From: Phlegmacium glaucopus
Lineage: Eukaryota > Basidiomycota > Agaricomycetes > Agaricales > Cortinariaceae
NCBI GenBank assembly: GCA_015039465.1
Contig: MU130378.1
Coordinates: forward strand, 1,244,570-1,308,569
Direction: 5' to 3'
Length of the DNA stretch: 64,000 nucleotides
Made by a program: the position numbers and the translations under genes. How positions within the stretch are numbered: the first letter of the stretch is position 1; each line of letters opens with the position of its first letter. The notes under the pieces are model-generated. The model did not search any database and had not been told where the DNA came from. It saw nothing but the letters and a program-made list of their open reading frames with translations. Shown here piece by piece: positions 22,653-34,456 of the stretch.

Positions 22653-23537
22653 TTACTTCAATAACTCTTCACGATCCAATACAGATTTCTCAAGTTTGAT
22701 CAATATAGTTGTCCGATTGGGAAATTGTGAAGTTGAGGTGTTGTGTGCAGTTACTCGGGCGGGCTGCAGACACAATTTGTAAATTCGGCTCAGAAGAAGG
22801 AAAAGGGGAATCACGTACGAATGAAAGACCGTCAAGGACAGCTTCGACGATTCCAGCAGTGAAAGACGAACAACTCAGTTGACTCATGTCTCGTGGAACA
22901 GAGATGTGACGTTCAATGGGTGGATCGTTGTCGATGATCATGTCTGCATATTCAAGTAAATTTTCATGTTGTGGCCTAGCTGATCAAATATTCTTACATT
23001 CGTCTGGGTTTTCCACACTCCTTTCAATTGCATCAGCTGGTTTTCCGAATGTTGCCTTCCATACTTGCGTATGAATCAACATAAGCACAGACAAGAGTTT
23101 GATTTCGCGTTTGGGGGCTTTAGAGGAACCCTCAGCCCTCCAAAGCATGAGTTCAAGCACTCGCGTTCCAATGCGATATCCAAGAGTATTCAATCTTCAT
23201 GTCAAAGAAGAGATTCAGATAAAGTAAGTTCGAGATTATATATGACTCACTGACGTTCCAGATCGTTTATCCCGCTTACTCTTTTCTGAGTATATTGGAC
23301 AATCTCTGAGAAAAGGAAGGCAAATGCTGCGCCAGAGACCTCTGTACCACGAATTTTGTTGAGATTTCGATCATAGATATTTGGACGGTTTAGGCTAGAT
23401 CTTGTTGGAGCAACTGCTGTGTGTACAGAAGGAAGAGAAAAGCGAGTCGAGGTGTTCGTTGGCGAAAGATGATCCACAGAAGACCGGGACGAATTTGATA
23501 TAACGGAAAGACGAGGATGTGGTTGAGTATACGCCAT
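22653..23537 (-). CDS. TRS31: TRAPP complex subunit TRAPPC5 / Trs31
   Basis: Core subunit of TRAPP, the exchange factor complex for Ypt1/Rab1 and Rab11 in ER-Golgi and Golgi traffic. Start MAYTQPHPRLSVISNSSRSS, a Ser-rich leader; then NIYDRNLNKIRGTEVSGAAF and FSEIVQYTQKRVSGINDLE; next exon LNTLGYRIGTRVLELMLWRA, REIKLLSVLMLIHTQVW and FGKPADAIERSVENPDE; then IIDNDPPIERHISVPRDMS and SSFTAGIVEAVLDGLSF. The last exon ends TTILIKLEKSVLDREELLK at 22653. It lies 98 bp upstream of URA1 on the same strand and only 38 bp from the divergent BTB gene. Confidence 0.93.
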
Positions 23538-23575
23538 ATTGGTATTTCTTTATGTGACAATTTGTATATAGTCTC

Positions 23576-26297
23576 ATGCTCTCCTCACCCGGACCATCAG
23601 CTGTCGAAATTCAGTCCCATCTTTATACCTCTCTTCTACAAGCAAGTGCCTATGATGTTGCCATACGCGTAACAGGCACTTGGAAAGCTATCTACAAACT
23701 ACATCGAGTCGTTCTTATTCAATCTGTACATTCAAAAATTTAAATCTTCGAATCTAACTGAAGTACATCGGACAGGGTTTCTTTCGGTCCTTATTCACAG
23801 GCGGCTTCTCCGAGTCATCTACCAGACATAGAAACCCCCACGACGAGATTGCCATCGTCTTTGATGACTACAATATCACTCGGTCAGGTTAGATCTACTG
23901 GACCAAAGCTCACTATCAAGCTTTGTTGACATTCCGATTATTCCTTTACAGCGTTTGAGTGAGCAATCTGTCCCAATCTCACCATACCTTTCCCAACCTG
24001 TATCGTTAGGTTGTGTATCTCCCGATTATACGGTGGAGGGCCTCAGTTGCATGTCTCCCCATCCTTGATTCCGACCATAGTCCATCCATTGACCCCTATA
24101 TATTCTGGAATCACTGAAGTAGACGAGGTACCAGCAGGGCACCACCCTGCGACCCCAGGGTTTCTCCTGTCCTTGCTTGCTACGGCCATTTATCTTTCAA
24201 TACCTGCTATCGCCTCACAGGCGTTATCTCTCATTCTGAAGACGATTGGGCCATCCACTGTGTTGCAATATTTAAACTTTGCTTGCGGAAAGCCCGTACT
24301 TCGTACTTACCCGGCAGATGATTATACTCAGGCTGCTGTTGGATTGGAACACCTTGCAGAAATGCTTGATGACTTTGAAGCACTGCATATATCCACCGCC
24401 CACCACCAAACATTTAAAGCAACCGAAAGCCTAATATCTAAGGATGAGGGGTCAGCTATATCGCTGTCTACTCTTAATACTTCTCGTTCAGCCGAGTTGT
24501 CGGACGGCGGATTTGGCGACTTTGGAGAGGATGGTCCATCTTATTGTTACGGGGTCGTTTCTGATAAGATCGGAGAGGCTTGCAGTTGCTGGCTTGCTCG
24601 TTGGGCCACTGATATGCTTCACTACGAGGAGGGTAACGACACGCAAGACTTTGAAAACATGAATTCAAGGGCGCATTCGGATAGTCTCCTCTATGTGATA
24701 GAGACACGAAAGTCTGCTTCTGCTATCCTTCGTCCAGTTATTTGGGGTCGGGGCGGATTAGATGCGAAGTGGATTTCTGCCCTTGTATCTGCGGACACCT
24801 TGTTTGTGAGGAACGAACGTGGTCGCTACAACCTCGCACGGTCAATAGTGGAACTGCGGAGAAGGACTGGCATTCATGATGACGAGGAGAAGATTTGGAC
24901 TCAGATGTTTGAACGTGACATCTATTACCCTCACATGGTTTGTCTCATCATGACATCTTAACAATATCCTATTGATCAATAGAGTTCCATTCCAGACTTT
25001 TGAAGACATATTCTTCATTTCTCAAGATGTATCGCCCACTACCAAACGACCATACGTTCCTCTGTCTGTACTTCAGGCATCACATTGGATGCAATCAGTT
25101 CTTCGCCACCAAGTGACGTACCGACCGAATGTGGGTTCTGGATCCTCACCCCCTCCTGCTCGAGACAAGGAACTTGGAATCACCTTTACAACAGCTGAAA
25201 TCCTTTCCAAGTTTTCAGAAGTATCTCGGACGGACGCACTCAATAATGACAGATTCAAGCCATACTTCCCGGTTCTTGGTGATTCATCCTTGAGGATAGG
25301 AGACAATGGAATAAATTCTCCTACCGTGAGCGGGACGCCATTGTCTATGGAGGAGCTATTCACTAGTTGTCATTCGCCTTCTGCGGGCTCATCTTTTCAT
25401 AACGGAAAAGAGAAGGCCAGATCTGAGGCAGACACTGCGATTACAAGCAAATTTTACACTTCCGAAGCTAATTTCTTCGGCCTTTTCATCCCAAGATATG
25501 TAGGAGCATCTTGCGTAGAATCGGATTCAACTGGTAAAAGGCGCTGGTCATCGTATCCTCCCTATAGATTTTCAGTCGAATTTTGGGACGTCGACCTGCT
25601 CAAGGAGAAATCACGATTACATTCTCACACGATTTGGTATGCGGGTAACCTCTTCAATGTCTATGTTCAAATCGTGCGCAAAAAGGGCCAAGCACAGCTC
25701 GGTATATATCTTCACCGCCAGTCAAATGTAGATCCCATCCCTGCTGCAAGCATACCTCCCCTACTTTCACCCACGCAAAGTACTAAAGATACAGTCCCGA
25801 ATTCGTCTTTTGAGCGTTCATCGCACATTCGTCAGACCTCTCTCCCCTCTCTTGTACAGCAACCCACTTCTACGACTCAAAACACGATTCACTTTTCGCC
25901 TTCGATTCATCCATCTTCTCGAAGCTCGACCCCCTTCACAACTGTCAGCCATACTCACCCTGATTCTCCATCATCACCATCATCTACCTCTGCATTCAAT
26001 CTCAGCCCTTTCCCATCTACACTTACACAGCTCACGCCGCCACAGCCATATCGTGATCCCAGGTCGTCGATATCAGCATATTTCGCCATTAGTTGTGCAA
26101 GTGCAACGGGCTCCTCTCAAACACGCTTCAGCAGCTCACCTGATGTTTTTTCCGTAAGCCAAAGCTGGGGCTGGAAGTCCAGCACACTTCAAACGGAAGA
26201 ATTTGTAGAAATTGGTACCCAATTTCTCCCAACGACCAATGTAATCCGAAACAAGGAAGTTAGCCTACGCGCTACAGTTTTAGTGGGCCTTATTTAG
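23576..26297 (+). CDS. BTB/POZ-domain protein
   Basis: The start MLSSPGPSAVEIQSHLYTSL leads into a BTB fold split over several exons: YDVAIRVTGTWKAIYKLHRV, GFFRSLFTGGFSE and IAIVFDDYNITRSAFE, then LCISRLYGGGPQLHVSPSLI. Next come GHHPATPGFLLSLLATAIYL and LSLILKTIGPSTVLQYLNFA, typical of the helices after a BTB fold. A second conserved block follows an intron at about 24940-24996 (TFEDIFFISQDVSPTTKRPY, PPYRFSVEFWDVDLLKEKSR, HTIWYAGNLFNVYVQIVRKK). A Ser/Thr/Pro-rich insert (about 25750-26070) precedes the end KEVSLRATVLVGLI. BTB proteins often bind Cul3, but no BACK or Kelch repeats are seen and the role is unknown. The 3' end converges with the formamidase. Confidence 0.82.
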
Positions 26298-26480
26298 TAC
26301 ATGACGCATTTATCGAATTTATATGCCTTCAATCATTTTCCGCGCTGCTTACTTTGAACCAGGTCTTATGTTTGTATATCGCCCATTCCTTTCCATGAGT
26401 ACTATGGGTTTCCACCCGTTCACATTGTTATATTGTTTCAAGGACCTCAGTCCAGGTCAGTCCGTTATACAATCTCATTA

Positions 26481-29226
26481 TTAAACTACCCCGTCGCTTC
26501 TGATGGCGCATTGACCAAAGTCCTTCTTTATGAATCCATTCGGGTTGGGGAGAATGTCCTGGAATCAACAATTTTTACTTAGATCAAATCATCAAGTGAT
26601 TTGAAAAACCTCACATGTTCGAAAATACCAGTCGGAATAGCCAAAGTTACACAAGCATTTGGAGAGTCCTACAGCAATAAAACGCAACTATGAGGGACAT
26701 TTTATCCTTTCCAAGGGAACCTGATGACTTACGACAAGCGCACCCACGTGACTTTCAATGGGCGCTGCCGAGAGGAGAAGATCTTAGACCTTGATATTAG
26801 TTTGACATTGCGCAGATATGAATATGTATGCATACACGCTTGTTCGCGGGCTATACTTCATAAGTATATTAACTAGAACAGATTTTGTACCGGGAACTCA
26901 CTGTAGCCAATCTTGAAATGGAATGGTTACCCTATCAGAGCCTTCTGTAGCCTTGCAAAGCTAGTTTGAACTGACCTTCTGGAGGTAGGCTATAGCATTC
27001 AGAGCTGCTTGTTTATAGGCGACAGATCTGGGCTCAGATGGTTAATCTGCATTGTTCATTACAGTAGATAGTTAAGGCATACGCATCCATGTTATATTGC
27101 TTGCCATCACCATCTGAAAGATTTACAAGGTCGACTAGAAGATTTGGGACATATTGGAAGAGAATTCACTTACGGATATCGACGCTCAAGCCTTCGAATA
27201 CGATCTACATTGAGAAGAAGTAGAATATCTGCAAAAACAGTATTCAACCCTGGAATTTACCTTGGAGGAATACATTGGATCAATAGGAGAGGGCTCAAAA
27301 GTTTTGGAATTCAGCAATTATGCAAACGAACTGGCAGAGTCGTACTACTACATACCAAAAATATCGGCTGTTTTAAGGCAAACTTCTCAACGCCTCCTTT
27401 GATAATGCTTGTGCTGAATGTGATGATACCAGCCTGCAAAAAAAAGCTCCGGGGAGGCGGTTTGTGAATGTTGACACGATTGCTCACCATCTCAATGGCT
27501 CCACAGAAGGACATCTAAAGAAAATTAATCGGTGTCAAGAGCATGGTATATTTATAAGTCACCTCGCCCTACAGAAAAGCAATGTCTCAGATTATACCAA
27601 AGATTGATGGAAAATGGGCATACATCGCCTTGGGAAAAATGTAAATCTCCAACCGAAAGGTTTGCTCCTTTAACAAACACTGGGAAATAACATTTTGATC
27701 CTCTATAACATGTATTAGTGCATGCGACAGAACAAAGACGCGGTTGAGGTTGATAGGTACCTGGAGAGATTCTTGATCTGCAGAGATGCACCAATAAAAA
27801 ACTATTAGCCTCTCGCATTATAAACCAACAGATGTGACGGACATCGCAATTCCCTCCATGTTCTCTTCCAGGAATAGTCCTAGCGCCTTCATTTGCAATT
27901 TTCTTCATGATTTCAGGCTCGAGAGATTGTCCAACATATGCTCCAATGGGCTCGGGAGGGAATGCCACGGGAGGGACAGCGTGGGCGTGGGCTGCAATCA
28001 GTTCACCCTCGCGTTTGTTCCATGTGGCCAGTAATTCGGCAGAAGGGGCAGTCCCGATAAGTCCTGGGTGAGTAACACCCGCAAAACGGACTCCAGGTAT
28101 GTGTCGAGAGGTAGCATAGATGCCTAAACCAAAGTCGAACTTTGAGTGGATTGTGAGCAGGGAGGTAAAACGATACCGTTGAGGTCCCAAATGGCTTTCG
28201 CAGCTTTGCTGTTGAATTCACGTGCTGCGAAATGAAAACCGTGAGCATCCAAAGACTATATTCGAAAAAAATTACTCACCGAAAAGACCTCCTCCATTCT
28301 CAAGCTCAAATATGCCCTATATTTCAAAGAATCAGCGTTACATGACGGATAAAATACTTGTACTTTTACAGTGTATCCCCAAGGCATCTTCTCAAAAGGC
28401 GTAACTATATAACAATCGAGGATAGGATGATGATTTTTTTAAGAAGGAAATTGAAACAAATAAGCTGGAACTTGAAAGCTCACTGTCTAAGATGTCAACA
28501 ACAAGGCAATCACCAGGCTCTGCGCCTTCAACGGCGATCGGTCCAGAGAGATTGTGAACTTTAGTTAAATCGACATTCTTGATATCGTCACTTGCTGAAT
28601 CACGTCCTTTCATTAGAGAATTGGAAACTTTTTTTAAAGGAATACTCACCATCATTATTGCCGATCTGAGCTCCCGTCCAATCTAGAAATTTTCGCCTGG
28701 TCAATTATCCTTGTTATCATGTAGGCCTTAGCCGTGGACTCGCCAACACATTCAATCTTAAACGTCTACCAGAAAGTTGTAAAATGTAGTTGGTCTTTCA
28801 CTTTAGGCTAAAGACCTACCTGTCCGGGTCTCACGGTCGCAATGGGAGGAATATCTGGGCTGTCATGATCAAGGATAACGTCGTTACGTTGATATTCAAA
28901 TCAAACTTGAGTCTATTATCCGACATCGTGATTAAAGTAAAAATCTTACTGCCAACGGTTGTGTATGCCCTAAGTACAGATGAACACACTCATGTAACGT
29001 AAACATAGAATCAATCTATTCGCACCTTCTGCTGGTCGGCGGGCCTTTGGGTATGTACGTGCAGGTATTTCATTCATGAGCACATTAACTATTGAAGCTA
29101 TTCGTGGCGCTCACAAGAAAGGATCGACCTGCCACAAACTAGATAAGCTTCTTCAGCAAGCACCAGCCTAACCAAACTTACCGAAATCAAAGTGGGATAT
29201 GGAACAGAATTTGCTCGAGTAGCCAT
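26481..29226 (-). CDS. Formamidase (FmdA/AmdA acetamidase-formamidase family)
   Basis: Hydrolyses formamide to formate and ammonia, a nitrogen-scavenging step. Start MATRANSVPYPTLIS at 29226. Family sequence then appears over many small exons: PDIPPIATVRPGQ, LDWTGAQIGN, IKNVDLTKVHNLSGPIAVEG, AEPGDCLVVDILD, IYATSRHIPGVRFAGVTHPG, LIGTAPSAELLATWNKREGE, then RTIPGREHGGNCD, RGSKCYFPVFVKGANLSVGD, LHFSQGD and MSFCGAIEM. The last exon reads DILPNPNGFIKKDFGQCAIR and stops with TAA at 26481-26483. Gene limits are well supported; not every intron was placed. The substrate follows the closest family members and could include other short amides. It shares a 308-bp divergent spacer with the permease. Confidence 0.88.
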
Positions 29227-29534
29227 TTAGTGGTCGGTGAGAAGAATACGATACTGACAACTCGAGCTTTTGTATAGAAAAGGCATGGTAAGAGTTTGAC
29301 CGGGCCGCTTTTATATTTAGAAGGGTGCATTTATGTTTATTTTTAGTTCTGATGCAATGTTTAGCCTAGCTACAGGTCGGATGACATGGCTGTCCAAAGG
29401 AAGGTTTCAAGGTCCCAATACCGGCGATCCATCAAGCGAGGACCTCACACGACTGCCATTAGATCTTCTCACCCATTCATCCCATTTATATAAATTCCCT
29501 CCCTTGCTTCTGTCTTCTGATTCCTCCCACATAT
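29227..29534. promoter_or_regulatory. Divergent intergenic region, formamidase / amino-acid permease
   Basis: 308 bp between the two start codons, so it must hold both promoters. The pairing of an amide hydrolase with an amino-acid permease suggests nitrogen control, but I see no clear cluster of GATA-factor sites by eye. Confidence 0.6.
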
Positions 29535-32016
29535 ATGATGGCAAGCGAAAAAGAGAACAAACTTGACGGTGCTGTGGAGCTTGAAGAGACCGGATCGTTG
29601 CGAGGAAGCGACCGTTTTGCTGGTGAGAATAAGCTTGTTCGCCAGCTGAAAAATCGCCATGTTGCAATGATCAGGTATGGCGTCCTTTCCTGCAACTGCA
29701 ACACTCGTAAATTGCTGACGTTCTCGTTCATCAGTATTGGAGGTGTCATTGGCACAGGTAATTCCTAGGTCATAGACCAAACATTCCAGTCCTTATTCTT
29801 GTTTCAAGGGTTATTCCTGGGGACTGCGACTGCCCTAAAAAACGGTGGACCCATTGGTACTGTCAAAGTTCTCCTCAATTTCAATATCAAATTAATTTGG
29901 TCACTTAGGCCTTCTGCTGGGATACATAACTATGGGCACAATTTGTTATAGCGTCATGGTCCGAGTCTGACTAGTACATATCCGAATGTCTGTCCACTTC
30001 TCGACTAACATCACCCTTCTTAGGTATCGTTGGGGGAGATGATCGCGTTTTTGCCGATACCCGGAGGCCATATCGCCCTGGCTGAACGTTTCGTCGACCC
30101 TGCCTTTTCATTTGCCATGGGCTGGAACTACTGGTACAATTTCTGTGTATCTGGGTCTGCTGACATTTGACATTCCTGTTAGGTATAACTGGGTTATCGT
30201 ATTGCCTGCGGAACTTAGTGCCGCATCAGTGCTAATAGGCTTTTGGAACAAGGAAATCAGCCCCGCCGTCTGGATAGTCATTTGTATAATTGTGGTTATT
30301 GCAATTAATCTAATGGGCGCCGGTGGGCGATTACATCTCGTACAGAATTACATTGCAGGCTGACTATCACGCCCACACAGGGGTTTACGGAGAGGCGGAG
30401 TTCATTTTTGCGTATGCTTTGATGATTTGTCAGATATGACCCGTATTTAACCGTTTACGCTCGGTACACAGTTCTATCAAGGTCATCACTATCACTGGTC
30501 TCATCATTCTAGGAATTGTTATTGACCTTGGCGGCGAGTCATATTAATAACTATCCTTATCCGTGTCGTTCTTATTATGCTGGTCTATTTTGCAGGTGGA
30601 CCAAATCATGATCGACTCGGGTTCCGTTATTGGAAAAACCCCGGACCATTTGTTCACTACAAAGGCGTCCCAGGGTCAAAGGGCCAATTTCTGGGCTGGT
30701 GGGCTGTCTTGACGCAGGCTGCCTTCTCATTCATTGGGACTGAAATTGTTGCCGTAAGTGCACTCTAGAGTTTCTTTGGTCAGACTCGGATTCATCGTAT
30801 CAATTCCAGATCGCTGCTGGCGAAGCTAAAAATCCTAGACGCAACCTCCCAAAGGCCATCAAACGAGTCTACATTCGTGAGTCGTGTGATGTCATATTGC
30901 GAATGTTTTTTTTATTACTTGAGTACTTCCTTGACGCAAGGTATTCTTCTCTTCTACATTGGTGGTACTCTTATCATCGGTCTTTTGGTTCCGTCCAATG
31001 ATACTGGACTTGATTTGGGTTCGGGCACTGCGGCATCATCTCCTTTCGTCATTGCCATTAAACGATCGGGAATCAAGGCGCTGCCATCGGTATGTAGTTG
31101 AACCCCCACCAAGAAAAGCGAGAGAATTAACTCACTTTCTTGATTCAAGATTATTAACGCGTGTCTTCTAACATCCGCCTGGTCAGCTGCCTCGAGTGAC
31201 TTGTTTACCAGTTCACGTGCACTTTGTAGGTTTTTATATATACTTGCAATTCAGTGATATTGACTTTTTCGGTTAAGATGGTCTGGCGGCGTCCGGCAAT
31301 GCGCCCAGACTATTCCTTAAAGCTCTGCCCAACGGATTGCCCATCGTTTCTGTTCTATTCAGCGCATGCTTTGCGTTCCTTAGCTTCATGGGTATCCACA
31401 GTGGCTCTGGCAAGGTTTTCGGCTGGTTCGCCAACATGACATCTATTGCGGGTCTCTTGACTTGGTTCGGGATATGTGTCACCTACATTCGCTTCTACAA
31501 GGGCATGCAAGCACAAGGGATTGATAGAACCAAACTCCCCTACTATTCCAAATTCCAACCCTTCGCCGCTTGGTATGCACTCATTGCTATCGTCATTATC
31601 TGCTTCGTAAGTTGCTTTTACAACGTTCACATGCATTGATCTGAATCATGGATTTGTTTATAGCTGTCTGGGTGGGCAGTATTCCTCAAGGGACAATGGG
31701 CCACCGATGTTTTTGTCACCAACTACATCACTCTGGTTGTATTCCCTATCATGTACTTCGGTGCCAAACTCTATTACAAACAACCAGTAAAGCAAGTTCA
31801 TGAAATGGACTTTGTCACGAACATCGACGAGATTGAAGCCGACACGTATGTTGCAGGTATATTAGTACAATTGACCTTAACTCATCTGTTCCATTCATTT
31901 AGATATGATGAACCTCCTCCCAGAAACAAAGCCGAAGCTTTCTGGCAATGGCTGGTAAGCAGAACTGGCTCTTTCCTCTTGAACCCTTTTGTCATTGCGA
32001 CCCTATCTAGATGTAA
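29535..32016 (+). CDS. Amino-acid permease (fungal YAT/AAP family)
   Basis: Plasma-membrane amino acid/H+ symporter with about 12 membrane spans. Start MMASEKENKLDGAVELEETG; ENKLVRQLKNRHVAMI; after an intron SIGGVIGTGLFLGTA, the signature of TM1. Further segments: VSLGEMIAFLPIPGGHIALA, FVDPAFSFAMGWNYWYN, FIGTEIVAIAAGEAKNPRRN, LPKAIKRVYIRILLFYIGGT, SSRALYGLA and NMTSIAGLLTWFGICVTYIR. The cytoplasmic tail ends EPPPRNKAEAFWQWL. The last exon appears to code only Met and the stop (ATG TAA at 32011-32016). About ten introns interrupt it. The substrate range cannot be read from sequence. Confidence 0.9.
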
Positions 32017-33184
32017 TTTATGTTAATGTTATGTTGTGGGCCTTACTATGCTCGGCCTACATCGAAAGGTTTGGAGGCTCATACATTTCCCTGTTATGTA
32101 GGCTTCATTTATTTAGCTTATACCATTTTGTACACCTGCTTACATAGGCTGTACCTATCACTACCACTATTTGGAAAAACATTGATTGAAAGAAGCATAT
32201 ACTCAATTCAACAACAGGCATGCAAAGCGCGGTAGATGTGTAAGAGTAAAACATATTGGATATATAAAGTAGTTCAACAACTGGAATATATTGATTGTTA
32301 TGCTTGTTTGATGAGATAACTAGTGCGTTTTCTTAGACGTTGAGATAGGATAGGAATATTTGAATACCGTGAAGTAATCAGATATTTGATGACAAAGAAT
32401 TCATGGGTATGAATTCTGTGTTTGTGCCTAGGGCTTCTCTATTTTGGATCTCAAGGGTGAGCGGGATTGGCCGGGCTTGGGCCCAATCGCACTGATGAGA
32501 TTGGCCAGAATTCTGGGCCCAATCACGTGATCCAAATGCTTTCAGATTTTGATCTGAAGTTGATGCGAGGAGAGCCAGGCGCGTCTGGGGAGCTCGGTTG
32601 TGGCAAAGCATGTACCGGGACCAAACTGCTGTGCCGGACGCTGAAGGGGATGGTGGGTGGGTCGAAGAAACTCAGTGGAGACCCTTTTTTCCGTGTCAGA
32701 ATCAGATCCTAGAAAATCTTCGTAATACTAATAGTGACGTGTATTATTATTTTGTGTTTGTGCTTGTAATGCACAAACCCAGTCTCCACGTTATCTTATC
32801 GATAATGAGCATGCGCTCGTGCCCATTGCGGAATATTTACTTTACAATGATAACTTGATAAGGTGTAGAAGGGGTTGCACCTGTGAGAAAAGTTTGACAG
32901 ATGATAATTAAATGATGAGCTCTGTGAAAATGTCCGAGAAACGCATAGAAAGATAAATCCTGCCTTTTCGCATGTTAGACTTTTGGTGTAGGAATACGCA
33001 AGTTACATAATAGCTGAAGGTCAGGTACATTAATCAAACCAATAAAAATGAAAGAACATCAACGAACCTCACCATACCAGTTCAATCCGTTAGACAACGA
33101 TGGGAAATCGAGATATAAGAGATACCTTTGTTATCAACTAACCTTAGTCAGCGAGATACAGCTGCAAGAATATTCAGTTTACCC
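32017..33184. other. Gene-poor stretch downstream of the permease
   Basis: About 1.17 kb with no recognisable gene. A pair of GGGCCCAATC boxes occurs around 32475-32525 (positions 32479 and 32516). Short frames around 32467-32858 have no coding character that I recognise. Confidence 0.45.
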
Positions 33185-33808
33185 TCATTTCCATGAGCTA
33201 TGCTGGTTGAGGTACTGCCCAAAGGGTTGAAAGTCAGTTCCTAAAGTCAATTTGTACATGTGTTAGCAGGAGGGGCCATCCATGATCTATAATTTCGTCA
33301 ACTTACATGCTTATGAAGGAACACGAGATGAACGCTGAATGCTTACCGATGGGGTTGTATAAGGGGACTGGGAAATTTCCCTCGTATCCTCGACTGCCAT
33401 TGGACAAGCTTCCGAGGAGATTCGGATTCTCGTTTTCAAGTTCCCCCATGTTATCAGCAAGAAGGGCTATCCCCCATCTAGAGGATCTTCACTCATAAGT
33501 GGGAGGTGTTCTGCGTAGAAACTCTTCGAGCTGCAGGTGGGCGTGAATGCGTCAACACGAGGAGCAAGAAAGAGAAACTACAGATCGTCAACTATCCGCA
33601 GTACGGGAAGCACTCTAAGTTCGGCTGTATCGAAGGTTCAGGAGGCGACAGCGTTTGAGATATGTCTTAATCCCCTTGCGTTGATCTGTCGTGAGATCCC
33701 GCGGATGCTGCATTTTCTGTAATGGTATTAGAGTTTTGTGATACGCAAGCCCACGAGTTGTGCAGTACTTGAAGCCGCGGGTGAAATGGCTGGGGTCGAA
33801 CTAGCCAT
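33185..33808 (-). pseudogene. Three-exon gene disabled by in-frame stops, family unknown
   Basis: The exons 33755-33808, 33347-33716 and 33185-33240 join with good splice signals into exactly 160 codons, from MASSTPAISPAASSTAQL to FGQYLNQHSSWK and TGA. Exon 2 has four in-frame stops at 33615-33617 (TAG), 33588-33590, 33552-33554 and 33489-33491 (TGA). Coding character continues across them: RDLTTDQRKGIKTYLKRCRL, LEEFLRRTPPTYE, WGIALLADNMGELENENPN, GYEGNFPVPLYNPIG. Each stop can be a C-to-T change (CGA to TGA, CAG to TAG). An intron with borders near 33594-33533 could remove some stops but not the one at 33489. Confidence 0.55.
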
Positions 33809-34456
33809 GGTTCTATAACGCGAAATGCGTTGCATAGAGTCCAAATTTCTGATTGCGAAATGTCATACTATGATCATAACAGAAAGCAATCTCACTTAGT
33901 ATAATTCGGACCTCTTATGAATCCATCTATGAGCCTAGCGACCGACCTTGACGGACAATTGCCAATTGACGTCGCTAAAGCGTGGGTAATATGTTCGTGA
34001 AGCATGTTGCATTTATGCAGATGCACTGGCAATGGCGGCGCCCTCTAGAAAGCTTATCTTTGTAGAAGGAGAACAATAAGTACATCAACCCCCCAAACAA
34101 TCTTCCGCTCAGAGAAGGGAACGATTATATTCTTACTTGTCCCAACGCCGCTCAGGAGGTTGACTGGAACGGCCATAAGCTTGATATAGAGATCCTGTAG
34201 TCCAGTAACATACATGCGTTCGGGTTCTAGATAATTTATAACAAAGGAATGCTGACACCTAATCCTCACTTCCCTTTGTCCTTAACTTTCCGCTCGTCCT
34301 GAAGAGCCAGTAATGTCGGTGGTCGTCGGGTGCAGTTGATGATCCATACATACTCAAGGGATTGCCTTGGTCCTTTTAGCGCCGGGCCGCGTATTTACAT
34401 ATATTTATTTTAAAGTCATAAACCTTTACCTTTACATTCATCATCTATTCCCAACT
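33809..34456. other. Spacer upstream of MFAP1
   Basis: About 650 bp holding the MFAP1 promoter. Coding-like fragments on the - strand near 34060-34270 are too weak to call. Confidence 0.45.

Noticed and set aside
33780..33840. Possible tRNA-like fold near GGGGTCGAACTAG
   Set aside because: No matching acceptor, D and T arms could be drawn; the region reads as the first exon of the 33-kb pseudogene on the - strand.
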